Source: Hymenoscyphus infarciens (lineage: Eukaryota; Ascomycota; Leotiomycetes; Helotiales; Helotiaceae). From it: 64,000 bases of DNA. The position numbers and the translations under genes are program-made. The stretch spans positions 62,001 to 126,000 of the forward strand of contig LLCB01000002.1 of NCBI GenBank assembly GCA_001414345.1, in the 5' to 3' direction. Every line of letters starts with the position of its first letter. Position 1 is the stretch's first letter. Shown here in pieces: positions 46,137 through 57,904 of this stretch. The notes beneath the pieces were generated by a model that was not told where the DNA came from, searched no databases, and worked only from the letters and a program-made list of their open reading frames with translations.

Positions 46137-47450
46137 CTAGGATTCGGTGGCAGGAGCTGGAGCAGCGGCGGCATCCGTCTTTGGCTCAGCGGCGGTCTCG
46201 GTCTTCTCAGCCTCGGGTGCCTTCTCGGCCTCCTTGGGAGCGGCAGATGCGTCGGCTGGTGCGGCCTCAGCCTCTCCGCTATCTGAAGAGGTCCAGAGAG
46301 TGAGGTTGTCACGGAGGAGTTGCATGATAAGAGTGCTGTCGCGGTATGATTCCTCGGACAGAGAGTCGAGCTCAGCAATAGCGTCATCAAATGCCTGCTT
46401 GGCGAGATGGCATGCACGATCCGGTGAGTTCAAGATCTCGTAGTAAAAGACGGAGAAGTTGAGGGCGAGACCGAGACGGATTGGGTGGGTTGGGGTGAGC
46501 TCAGTTTGGGCGACGTCAGTAGCGTTCTAACCATAAAATCATTAGCGCGGGATCTTGTTTATTTGACGATTGGGGATCTTCTTGTCATACCTTGTAGGCC
46601 TCGTGGGCAGCGGTGGCAGCAACCTTGCGCTTCTCACCAGAGGCAAACTCAGCCAAATAGCGGTGGTAGTCACCCTTCCTAAATGGGTAAATCTGTTAGC
46701 AGCGGTCCCGAGATAGGCTTCGCACCTTGTGCGATTGGCGGGACTGATAAGACATACATCTTGTGGTAAAAGACCTTGGACTCTCCAGACTCTGCCTTTG
46801 GAATCAAGGACTCGTCCAAAACATCGAGAACATCCTGGCAGACCTTCTCAAGCTCGGTCTCGATCTTTTGACGGTAGTCTCGGATGGTGGTAACATGTTT
46901 GTCGGTACCCTTGGATTCTTCCTTCTGCTCGATCGACGAGATAATGCGCCAAGAAGCACGTCGAGTTCCGACGACGTTCTTGTATGCGACCGACAAAAGG
47001 TTTCTCTCATCAACAGTGAGTTCTCCGCCCAACTACAATCACGCGTCATCAGCCATATGGACCTTTCCGCAAAGACCGCCATCAGGGACGGCAGTGCCTC
47101 GTAGACCGCATACCTTGGCAACCTCCTTCATATATGTAACCATCTCATCGTAACGCTCAGCCTGCTCGCAGAGCCTAGCGAGGAAGGTCTTGCTGTACCA
47201 TGGTCAGTATACGGGGTCGGAGGAGCATGCGGGACGCGGAATTTCGGGTTTCTCGAACCTTTCACGCTGTAGAAAAGATGGGATGTTAGCATAGCTCTTT
47301 CAGATGATGGCGCGGATAGGAAAGACTGATAGAAACGCGGTAGATCGGGGGCGGTTGGACGTGAGGGGAATTGAATGAGGATCACAGGTGATGATAGCAG
47401 AGAGTGCGGCGGCGGGGATGAGAACAGTGGACACTTACTTCGGTGGTCAT
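46137..47450 (-). CDS. BMH1: 14-3-3 protein
   Basis: Predicted 283 aa. Minus-strand exons: 47450-47439 (12 nt, MTTE), 47266-47259 (8-nt microexon), 47192-47114, 47032-46758, 46678-46591 and 46526-46137. Junctions restore the family sequence: [55 protein letters not shown] (with the phosphopeptide-binding RR pair), [48 protein letters not shown]. The C-terminal tail is unusually rich in Ala, Glu and Pro (about 40 residues, ending PATES), as in filamentous fungi. It dimerises and binds phosphoserine/phosphothreonine clients in signalling, polarity and cell cycle. Which fungal 14-3-3 paralogue this is cannot be told from the window. Confidence 0.96.
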
Positions 47451-49484
47451 TATTGCGAGAGTGTAGGTAGCAGAGAGATTGGGATGATAGAGTGTTTGGT
47501 ATGGGGGCAAGGGGAAGCTCGGAGGTGGGTGTGGTAGAAAAGTTGCCGCAAGCAAAGATGATGTTCAAGTTGTCGAGATGGAGGAGCGATGATTTCGCTA
47601 AAAACATACAGCGGATAAAGCGGCACCCGTAGAACCACGAAAATTCACCACATCAACAAACATGTTTATGATTAAGAACCTCACAGTACCACCCTTTCCC
47701 TCTCGATCATGTTCTTTCATATCGCCATTACAGTTCTTGTTCATTTCCAAGTATCCTACTCCTGTTAAGTCTGGATACATGCTCCTTCTGCTGCTTTTCC
47801 GGGTTTTCGACTCACATGGAAAGTGCTGGAGAACCAAGTACTAGGTGCCCAGGCAAACCTTCAAGACTCCACATGGCAGAGGGACCGCTGGGAGAGCATG
47901 GGTTCTATATCAGTCTCATAATTCATCACGTGGATTGCCTTGTAGGGAAAGGAGGCTTGAATATCAATCTCTATCTGTACGTAGGTAGGTTGTTTGTTGA
48001 CATCCATCATCAGCATCAGAAGAGATGCCTAGAGCCCAACGGGATGTGACCTTCTACCTGAACAGTCACACCATATTAGGTATGATAAGTAGTAGGAGCA
48101 TGTATGAGTATAAACCAAGTTGGTTATGATTTTATATTGGCTGGCTGCAGTGTGCCTTTTCTTATCACCCATTTGCAGTCGTACCAGCAGTCCAATTCTG
48201 CCTTACTCTTTGCAAGGATGACGGTCCATAGAATGTGTTGGCATCTTGAGGAACCATCAGAACCAGCACCCAGGGCAAGTCACCATGACCACCGAACCAC
48301 AACAAATAGTCGTCTCCCGTTTGGTCTGACGAAAGCAAACAATAGACCCATCACAGTCCTTGCCACGATTTGGACTTCTGCGGGTGCCACAGATGGAGAC
48401 AACACCATCCAATCGGAATCTCAGGTCTGTAGAATAATCGCGTAGGATCATGTGACTGTACTTTGAGCTGTGGAGGTCTTTGGATGGACCCAAGAAGAGT
48501 AAGCGCAGCTGATCTGGGGAGACCTCCTTTCATACATGAGGCCAGATGATACGATATGCCAATCATCTCCTCGTTTTGTGGCTTGAAATGTCCCTTATAA
48601 TGACACAGCCATCGACGCAGGAGCCAGAACGAATGATCGGAGACACCTTCGATCAACCATCTGCATCATATCGGATTGTGTATATGGAATTTCATTGCGC
48701 GCTTCCGCAGGTTGGAGATATCGGTATCCCTATGGTGTATGAGGTTGGCTTGTTGAAGCACCTCTGTTGAAGGTTTCCTTCCGCCTCCGGTCTCGCAAGG
48801 AGGGGTATGGAGGGGCAGAGAGAAGACGCGTGGAGAGTTCTGATAGTAGTACGAGTACAAGTAGAAATCTATTGCGATCGACTAGAAACCTTTTCCTGGT
48901 AAGTAGCGTAGCGTAGCGTAGCTATTCATCTTAGGCCACTTTTGAAACTATTACTATTACGTGCTTAGCAAGGGTGAAGACAAATCGACACCAGGTATTA
49001 TCAACCACCTACGAGGCTACGCATCCTTATCAAAACCCTCAACAACTGACGAAATCAGACACGAAGGAAGAAGTAAGTCGCTCCCGTCACCTGCAATGGA
49101 ATTTCATTCACAAAGTAACGTGATCCCCCGAACCAGCTTAGGTAGCTGGAGGTGAGGAAGGTACGTACCCAGTGCTACTCGCCTTCCAATTGGCTGCGAG
49201 TGGTAGCGGCGGGTGGCCACCGGCGCAAAGCTCTCAGGTCTCTGAATACAATATCTGGCCTTTGGACTTTTTATTTTTATTTTTACAAATCCCAAGGACA
49301 AGTCAACCAAAAGTCCCAACTTCTTTGATCTTCTTTTGCCTCCTCTGGCATTCCTTTCCCCTTCTTCTCCCTCACACCACCTTCTCAAGTTTTCTTGCAA
49401 TTTTCAGTTGCAAGACCGCGCAAGTCGTGCATGATTTGTTACCAGAGATAACCTACTCCCGGATCTAATCCACCACTTCTGAAA
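47451..49484. other. Intergenic between divergent 14-3-3 and SERCA genes
   Basis: Divergent promoter region of about 2 kb. It includes AG/CT-rich tracts near 47,400-47,620 and a short GTAGC array near 48,902-48,920. The last ~200 bp before the SERCA ATG are T/C-rich. Short frames have no domain or splice continuity. No gene is supported. Confidence 0.4.
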
Positions 49485-52400
49485 ATGGAGAATTCCTTCA
49501 ACAAAACAACTTCCGAGGTCTTGAAGCATTTCTCCGTCTCGGAGGAGCAAGGACTCAGCGAGGCGCAAATTAAAGAGTACAGAGACAAACATGGGCGAAA
49601 TGGTAAGCTCAAATCCACTCTTGCGCCAGCTACTCTACCTATCTAGTTCGGCTCTAATTGGCATTTCACAGCAATCGCCGAAGAACCTCCCACTCCCATC
49701 TGGGAGCTGATTTTAGAACAATTCAAGGACCAGCTTGTCATTATTCTTCTTGGATCTGCCGGGATTTCCTTTGTATTGGCACTTTTCGAGGACGGGGGCT
49801 GGTCCGCGTTCGTTGACCCTGCAGTTGTATGTCTTCCCAATCTCATGTCAATTGCGCATTATTCTTGCTAACCATCCGCAGATCCTTACAATCCTAATTC
49901 TCAACGCCGTCGTCGGGGTCTCGCAGGAAAGCAGCGCAGAAAAGGCCATTGCCGCATTACAAGAATATTCAGCAAACGAGGCCAAGGTTATCCGCGATGG
50001 ACACGTTACAAAGGTCAAAGCAGAGGAACTCGTTCCTGGAGACATTATCTCGATCGCCGTGGGAGACAGAATTCCCGCAGATTGCAGAGTTCTCTCTGTT
50101 CAAAGCAACAGTTTCGCAGTCGACCAGGCCATTCTTACCGGAGAAAGTGAGAGTGTCGGAAAGGATACCGAGGTGGTGAAGGATATTCAAGCTGTGAAGC
50201 AAGATCAGATCAACACTCTTTTCTCTGGGACTACTGTGGTTACGGGCCATGCAACAGCAATCGTCGTTCTGACTGGATCATCTACGGCTATTGGCGACAT
50301 CCACGAAAGCATTGTAGCACAAATCTCAGAGCCAACACCCCTCAAACAAAAACTCAATGATTTCGGAGACACTTTGGCCAAGGTCATTTCGTTGATCTGT
50401 ATTGCCGTATGGCTCATCAACATCCCCCATTTCGCCGACCCATCTCATGGAGGGTTCGCGAAGGGCGCTATTTATTACCTCAAAATTGCCGTATCTCTCG
50501 GAGTAGCTGCCATTCCAGAAGGATTGGCTGTAGTTATCACCACTTGTCTGGCGCTCGGCACCCGAAAAATGGCTGCTAAGAACGCTGTTGTACGAAGCTT
50601 GCCATCCGTAGAGACCCTTGGAAGTTGCAGCGTAATCTGTTCTGATAAGACTGGAACTCTCACTACCAACCAGATGAGCGTTAGAAAGATTGTATACATA
50701 AATGAAGCTGGTAACGATCTTGAAGAGTTGGATGTTGAAGGTACCACATTCGCGCCCCACGGAAACATTACATCGCAAGGAAAGGAGGTTGCCAACGTGG
50801 CTGGAAAGTCCGAGACCATCTTCCAAATGACTGAAGTCGCAGCTCTTTGCAACGATGCACAGCTTGCTTTGGATTCCAAAACTGGAAACTACTCAAATGT
50901 CGGGGAGCCTACTGAGGGCGCTCTACGTGTTCTTACCGAAAAGGTTGGTACCAACGATGCTGCCCACAACCAGACCCGAGCTGGTGTTGCTGCTTCAGAG
51001 GCACTGAACCTCATGAGCGCCTGGTACGAGAAGAGAGCCCCACGTCTTGCCACTTACGAATTTTCAAGAGACCGAAAGAGCATGTCTGTTCTGGTTGGCG
51101 ACAATAACTCCCAAAGACTACTTGTCAAGGGAGCCCCTGAATCTATTATCGACCGTTGCACTCACACTCTTGTGGGAGCAAATGGAAATCGCGTACCACT
51201 ATCAAAAAGCCTCTCCGAGCTACTTCTCAAGGAGGTTGCCGACTATGGAAATAGAGGTCTTCGTGTTATCGCCCTGGCTAGTCTTGAGGATGTTGGATCC
51301 AACCCTCTTCTCAAAACCGCAAAATCTACATCCGACTACTCCAAACTCGAGCAAAAATTGACCCTCCTGGGGTTGGTTGGTATGGAGGATCCTCCACGTC
51401 CAGAGGTTTATAGCTCCATCAAGAAGTGTCAGTCAGCTGGTATTCGAGTGATTGTTATCACTGGTGACAACCGCAACACGGCTGAAACGATTTGCCGGCA
51501 AATTGGTGTCTTTGGACAAGACGAAGACTTGACTGGAAAGAGTTACACTGGACGAGAATTCGACCAGCTCAGCGAAAGCCAGCAGTTGAATGCTGCCAAA
51601 ACCGCATCATTGTTTTCTCGAGTCGAACCAAGTCATAAGTCAAAACTCGTTGATCTTCTCCAGTCCAACGGAGAGGTTGTTGCCATGACTGGAGACGGTG
51701 TCAATGATGCTCCTGCACTTAAGAAGGCCGACATTGGAGTTGCCATGGGATCTGGCACTGATGTCGCCAAACTGGCTTCCGATATGGTTCTCGCTGACGA
51801 CAACTTTGCTACCATCGAGGTTGCTATCGAAGAGGGCCGTTCCATCTACAACAACACTCAACAGTTCATCAGATATCTCATTTCATCCAACATCGGTGAA
51901 GTTGTCTCAATCTTCTTGACAGCTGCCATGGGCATGCCTGAAGCTCTCATCCCCGTTCAACTCCTCTGGGTCAACCTGGTTACCGATGGCCTTCCAGCCA
52001 CCGCCCTTTCCTTCAACCCACCTGATCACGACATCATGAGAAGAAAGCCAAGAAGGCGTGATGAACCCCTCATTGGAGGATGGCTATTCTTCCGCTACAT
52101 GGTCATCGGTATCTACGTCGGTCTCGCAACAGTTGCTGGATACGCCTGGTGGTTCATGTATAACTCTGAAGGTCCACAAATCACCTTCTGGCAATTATCC
52201 CACTTCCACCGTTGCTCCAGCCAATTTTCCGAAATTGGCTGCCAGATGTTCTCGGATGATATGGCGAAATCTGCTTCTACTGTCTCCCTGTCTATTCTCG
52301 TTGTCATTGAGATGCTCAACGCTATGAATGCTCTCTCGTCTAGCGAGTCTCTCATTACTCTCCCACTTTGGGACAACATGATGCTTGTTTATGCTATTGC

Positions 52401-52661
52401 TCTTTCGATGGCGCTACACTTTGCTCTGCTTTATACGCCTATTTTGCAGACTCTGTTTTCCATTCTTCCTTTGAACTGGAATGAGTGGCAGGCGGTCTTG
52501 GTAATTAGTGCGCCTGTTATGTAAGCTACATCCTCTCATCCCTATTTCTGAAGAAATGCTAACATAGATATAGTCTCATCGATGAGGTACTCAAGTTCGC
52601 GGAGAGACAACTTTTCATCCAGAAGACCAAGGTTATTGAGTCGAAGCCTAAGAAGGAGTAG
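49485..52661 (+). CDS. SERCA-type P-type calcium ATPase
   Basis: Predicted 999 aa from exons 49485-49602, 49672-49826, 49882-52520 and 52574-52661, total exactly in frame. The length matches SERCA pumps. Motifs in order: [20 protein letters not shown] (M1), [11 protein letters not shown] (M2), ILTGES (actuator TGES), [20 protein letters not shown] (M4 calcium site), [13 protein letters not shown] (phosphorylated Asp346), KGAPESI (nucleotide domain), [29 protein letters not shown] (hinge), NIGEVVSIF (M5), [20 protein letters not shown] (M6). The last exon gives a lysine-rich tail ([10 protein letters not shown]); no ER-retrieval KKxx at the canonical position is evident. It pumps Ca2+ from cytosol into the ER lumen. 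M4 reads PEGLA where animal SERCA has PEGLP; I believe this is a common fungal variant, from memory. Confidence 0.97.
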
Positions 52662-53910
52662 ATGGTTGATCGATGGATCTTTGAGGATCGGGAGGTCAGA
52701 TGCGTAGATTTTAATAGATTAGGTAGATCAATATAAAGCGCACTTGCAATCTTTAAATTGTTTTTTGGGGGCTTTTCGGCCTCGTTCGAATTCTGGCATG
52801 TGAGAAGTTCTTTTTTTTGGTTTTGCGAGATCTGGAGAGCAATTTGGAATGTAAGTCGTTTTCCTGTAGACCTGGCGTTTCTAAGATTGGACATCACTGG
52901 CAGTGAGGAGAATTGAGTTTTGTCTCTTGATGGGAGTCTATATTTCTCCGTATCCTTGCGCCGTTGATTGGCTTGTCACTTACTGGCTCACTTACTAGCT
53001 TACTCGTCAACTACTGCCCGGCTTTTACTAATAGTCACTTGGTCACCGCCCGATCCCCAGCCTCTCCTTTCCCACCAACACCGTCAAGAAAACTCCTCAT
53101 CGGATATGATTCGCCAACACGCATGCACCCCTTGAAAAAATCGTTTCCCACCAATGAGATTATGAGGAAGAGTCACGGTGTTCGTGGGTAAGCAAGAGGT
53201 TGGTATGGTTTACGCGACATTTGATGGCTTACTTGACAGTTGTTGTTTTACTCGTTACTCGACGATTGCCGGGCTGACATGGTTTACTCGCTAATTGCTG
53301 GTTTACTCGACAATTGATAGCTTACTTGAAAATTGGCAGTTTACCCGTGAGATTCTTTTTGGCCCCCAAATGTTACTTGCTTACTTAATCTTTTATAGCT
53401 TACTGGCAAAGAGTTCGGGTTACAAGAAGACTGGAGTTGTACGTCGGTAAAGAACTGGGAGAATCATAAGTCTCTTGAAGTTGCTGGCTTACTCGTAGCT
53501 TATTTGTAAATCACCCATGACTTACTTGTGGCTTACTCGTCGCTTACTCGTCGCTTTCACTTTGCTGGCTTACTCGCGAGGATCTAGCATTTTCGCACTA
53601 AAATTTGGTGAGCAGAAGAACAACTCCCTATCTTTCTGATGAAATGGCCATAGGGCTTGTCTCGTGAAGAGAGAATACGAATCGCTGTGAAGAGTACTTG
53701 AAGTTTCTCCAGCTCTTGAGGATCTTGCTATCCATTCATCGCCACACTCAAAAACCATTGCTAGATGCGGATGATTTGTTCATGCCATTTCCATTCGTGG
53801 TATCAAGCTTCTTTCTGCTAGATTTTAATAGTACACAGAGCGAGCCACTTTGCGAGGTGCTCTGAACACCAGCCCGTTGATTCCCATCGACACACCTCTG
53901 TTCTTCTCCT
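52662..53910. other. Intergenic with degenerate TTACTCG repeats
   Basis: Between the convergent SERCA and PUP3 genes. The part from about 52,975 to 53,580 is built from recurring short words around TTACTCG (see separate entry). The rest is probably 3' UTR of both genes. No gene is supported. Confidence 0.45.
52975..53580 (+). repeat. Degenerate short-word repeat tract, GCTTACTCGTC type
   Basis: The heptamer TTACTCG occurs about nine times in this stretch. It usually follows GC or GG and is often followed by TCGC, ACAATT or CTAATTGC. Variants such as TTACTTG and TTACTGG fill the gaps. Spacing is irregular, so this is a decayed minisatellite rather than a clean array. Confidence 0.6.
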
Positions 53911-54727
53911 CTAATCTTGCCTGCCCTTCAACAATCGCTTTGTGACCTTGTCTTTCTCGATAATGTAAACGTGTGCTCCCCATCCAGATAATGCATCTCT
54001 GTCTACGGCGTTCAACAAAGCTTGCGAAATCGTCTCGAAGAGGTCCTCTGGTCCCTAAATTTCCTATGTTAGCCTGGATTTCTTCCAAAGCACATTCTAG
54101 AATGACAGAATAGATCCAAAAGACAGAGGGGAAACCTACTAGATCTGGCTCCCAGAGACCCTCACAAGTACCAAAAAGTTGATCACTCGCCGTCCCCGAA
54201 ACAATAAAGTCCTTCGCAAAATCAATACACCCAATACTATCAAAACCACAAATAAATGGCTTCCCCGTCTTCTGATCCAGACCCGCGATCACCGGACTGA
54301 CGAAAAAGGGACCGAATCTCCGCTCGTACAAGCTACTGCTGACCAAGTTGGCCATTGTGGAAGGGGAGATGTTTCGCTCTTCGCGGAGTCGGTACATGTT
54401 GACTTTGTAACGGAAGAGATCGCTGACGGTGGAGACATCGGTGGCGAGTCCAGTGAGGCCCAGGTAGACGTCGCCGTATGAGAAGATCTTGGGGAAGTTG
54501 TTGGAGACGGTGAGGGATTGGAGGCCGAGACGGAGATCGCAGGCTATGGCTACGCAGTCCTTTCCTACCATTGCCACGCAGGCGCCGCCATCTGGGATTG
54601 TATGTTAGGGATGGGGGTTTCGAGGGAATGGGAGAAGGGAGGGGCGTACTGATTGAGAATGGGGAGCTCTGGAGAGATGGGTTAGCTATAGCTGTTTTGG
54701 TTCGGGGAAGATGAGAGGGCTTACCAT
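53911..54727 (-). CDS. PUP3: 20S proteasome subunit beta type-3
   Basis: Predicted 205 aa. Minus-strand exons: 54727-54725 (only the ATG), 54668-54650 (19 nt), 54591-54140 and 54054-53911. The spliced N-terminus reads [20 protein letters not shown], the normal PUP3 beginning. It continues with [51 protein letters not shown] and [20 protein letters not shown]. The last exon supplies [20 protein letters not shown] and ends KRLLKGRQD. Beta-3 is a non-catalytic subunit of the inner ring (it lacks the N-terminal threonine nucleophile after processing). The length equals the yeast and human orthologues. Skipping the last splice gives a longer but non-homologous C-terminus, so the junction is well supported. 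Confidence 0.95.
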
Positions 54728-55427
54728 ATTGAGGGAAGAGGAGGGGGTTTGGTGAGTTGGGTATCTAGAGGAAGGACAAGGGAGATTGAGATTTCTTGAT
54801 GTAGTGTTTGGCCTTTCGAGGGAGGTTGTGCTAGGGCGAGGCTGTTGATAGTTTGAGTTCAATACCTATGGCAAGGTAGACACGGCTGTCGCGTTCTATC
54901 AGCACCGGAAGCTTGGACCAGCGAAACCTTGTCCTTTCGCAAAAGCGGCACTGATTAAGTCGATTGAATCTTCAGAAAGTTCTACGAAGTTACTGTTATA
55001 ATGATTTAGTTCTGGCGAGAATAGTAGGATAGATAGTCTGGGATGCCTGGCTTGGGTTTTCGAGATTGTCAAACTTTTATCTTGTTCTACCAAATGCATA
55101 TGAGAATCGTCAAGTGCCGCCTTCCCAGCGGCATCAATGCCAGGCATAGCCAGAAAGGGAAGGCTACCTGAGTACATAATCTACAAACATGCTTCGGAAT
55201 CTTTCTTATTTTATCTCGATCGTCCAGAGTTTTCAAGTAATACTTCAATAACCGGTTTAAAGCCAAAACCCGTGCGATTTCCGGCTCTTTGGAATTCGTA
55301 GCCAAAAGAAGCATAAAGAACAACCCCGCCACCACCCACCACAGCTGTCTGACAAACTCCATTCAACAAACTTTCCAGCAATCAACAACCAACCTGTCTC
55401 GCTTCCTGATCCTCCTCCATATCCAAC
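54728..55427. other. Divergent promoter region of PUP3 and the UBX gene
   Basis: About 700 bp between two divergent starts. A 92-codon minus frame (54899-55177) and a 91-codon minus frame (55087-55362) overlap here with no recognisable domain. I did not call them. Confidence 0.4.
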
Positions 55428-56967
55428 ATGGCTTCCCATGTTGTAGTCACCGATACCTCCTTTAGGCGGCAGAATATCAAAGTCAACCCAGGCACTTACA
55501 TGACGGATGTCTTGGAGGAAGCTTGCAAGAAGTTTGGCTTGAAGTCGAGCAACTATGTTCTCAAGTTGGTTCCCAAATCCCTGGAGATTTAGGCTTCATG
55601 GTAAGATAATAGCTAACAGAATGTCTCCCAGGAACAAAGGCAAATCCATACCAATGGAAGTCCCCTTCAGACAAGCCGGTATTGTACCTGGCGCAAAGCT
55701 CGAACTCGTCGTCGCCTCAAAATCCCCCACGGTCATATCTGTCGCCCTACAACTACCAGAAGAATACGCAGCCAGTGTTCCAGGTGGAAGATTAACCGAT
55801 AAGTTCTCAAGCGATACGACAATATGGCATGTGCTGCGGAAATTCGAGAGCATGGAAAGCAAGAACTTCAACTTTACCGCTAGAGGAAATACCAATGTTC
55901 AAAATGGGAATGTTTTGGAAGCTCGCATATACTACGAAATGCCTGTCATCAATCTGATGGGCCGCGACTATTCAGAATTCTCAGACCTCCAGAAGACGCT
56001 TGCTCGGTTTGGTTTCAACAAAGGGTCATGTCTTATTAGACTAAACTTCAAGACGACAACTACACCTTTGGAAGAGGCTATGGTGGTTATTGATGAATAC
56101 TTCAAGAAAGATCCTATAGAGTCAGCAGCACCTGCTTCTGCGGTTGCACCCTCTGAAGATGTCAATATTACGGACGAAGTCGCAAAAGTTACATCTCACG
56201 AAGCTACACCTGACACTGAGGTCAATACGAGCGAAAAGGCACCAGAACCAACAGACTCGCTGCCAACACCTGAGCCCGAGCCAGAGAAGGAACTGCTTGG
56301 CCCCGATCAACGTCCCATTGCCATCTACTCTGCTCCTACGTCCGATGTTCCAAGAGCTGCTCTTCAACCATTCCGTGAGGATGACTACGAACCATCAATC
56401 GTCCACGCAAAACTACACCAGGACCGACTCAAATCCAGCACCTACAACCAAAAACTGTTACCATATGAAGAAGCCGAGAGACTAGAAAAGGAAAAGGCCG
56501 CAAAGATATCTTCCACCAGGAAGGTTCAGATCAAAATCAAATTCCCAGACCAGTCGACCATCATTTCTCCATTTGAGGCTCATGAAACGGGATTGGACCT
56601 GCACAACTACGTTACGGGGGTGATTAGAGTGGAGACTGAGCCTTTCAAACTCGGTTGGATTGATGCTACTGGAAAGCGCCACACTGTACCAAAGGATGGG
56701 AAGAAGTTGATTCAAGATTTGAAGTTTCAAGGTAATATGATGGTCAATTTTACATGGGGAGATGGTGTGAGTGATGCTGCTACAAAGCCACCAACTTTGA
56801 AGCCACAATTTGCTCAAAAGGCAAAGGAGATCCCAATCCCAGAAATTGTATCAACTCTTCCAAATGAGACTGCTGGTACATCAAGCTCTAGTCAAGGACA
56901 GGCCAATCCAACCCCTCGTCCAAAGAAAACGGGCGTGCCAGCATGGCTCAAGTTGGGCAAGAAATAA
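55428..56967 (+). CDS. TUG-UBL/UBX-domain protein (ASPSCR1/UBX4-like Cdc48 adaptor)
   Basis: Predicted 490 aa from exons 55428-55564 and 55632-56967. The N-terminus (MASHVVVTDTSFRRQNIKVN, then TYMTDVLEEACKKFGL) is the TUG ubiquitin-like fold, completed after the intron by EVPFRQAGIVPGAKLELV. A second ubiquitin-like segment includes TTIWHVLRKFES and RDYSEFSDLQKTLARFGFNK. A low-complexity Glu/Pro/Thr-rich linker follows (about residues 210-280). The C-terminal UBX domain has KVQIKIKFPDQSTIISPFEA and PFKLGWIDATGKRHTVPKDG. The tail is basic (PKKTGVPAWLKLGKK). Family members bind Cdc48/p97. The donor (GTTGGT) is weak, so the junction near 55564 could be a few bases off, but the frame around it is fixed by homology. 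Confidence 0.88.
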
Positions 56968-57336
56968 GTTTGGTTTTACATGGGTAGGAAATGGATAGAT
57001 GGCGCGGGGGAGGGGGTTCACCGGCATTAGGAGTTGGGGGCATAGCGAGGAGTTTTTAGGATTTGTGTTTTACCTTTGCACATTAGTATGTGCATTATGA
57101 GCGCCCTAGACAGAAAAATAAAGACAAATTAAATCATAATCGCAAAATGTGTGTTCTTGAAGTTGTTCATCGCTTTAGACTTATCATGTCAATATTGCTA
57201 GACATCATAAGCATGAAGCCCAGCCGTACTTTTGGTATCATGGAAGAAGTGATTCCCTTTTTCTTCATACAACTCCATCCATCCCAGCCCATCCAGCGCA
57301 TGTGTCAACCAAAGATATCGAATGCTTGCGAAACAT

Positions 57337-57904
57337 TTAGTGACCGGCTCTTCTGGCCTCAGCAATGACACCCTGCAACTCCTCGACCTTCGCCTTGGCG
57401 CGACCGAATGTACCGAGCTATGAGATGTTAGTGTTGGATTCGTGTTGATGGTGGTGGGGATAGCGTACTCTCTTCTTTGCGAGCTTACGGGCACGCTTGT
57501 CCTTGCTGTTGCGGAGGAGTTCGATAACACGACGCTCGTATGGTGCGAGTCTGTGGGAAGAAGAATTATTAGCCATCATTCAAGCTTTGCGCCAACCCAA
57601 AATCCCATCTCAAAATCTTTCAAGAATTGGAAGATCAGACATACCCAGAAACCTCCTTAACAATCTCTCTGACGAAAGCAGTACGCTTGCTCAAATGACC
57701 CTTGGTTCTGCTAACTCTTGGTTTGCTGACTCTGGCCTCGGTTTTCTATAATTCGGCGGAAAAAAAGTAATTAGCCCGTTGAGTCCATCTTCATCATGAA
57801 AAGAGAAGATCCTCCAAGAGGTGAGACGGGCGTGTGTATTGACGTACGTGTCCCTTGTTTGGGCCGACGGCTAGGCCGCTTCGTTCCTTGCGTTCTGCTG
57901 CCAT
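57337..57904 (-). CDS. RPL36: Large-subunit ribosomal protein eL36
   Basis: Predicted 106 aa. Minus-strand exons: 57904-57848, 57745-57645, 57550-57469 and 57417-57337. The sequence runs [19 protein letters not shown], then [49 protein letters not shown] and [20 protein letters not shown], ending RRAGH. This covers the whole L36e family. Three short introns interrupt a very small gene, as is common for fungal ribosomal protein genes. The pyrimidine-rich stretch (minus strand) just upstream of the ATG fits a ribosomal-protein promoter. Confidence 0.96.
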
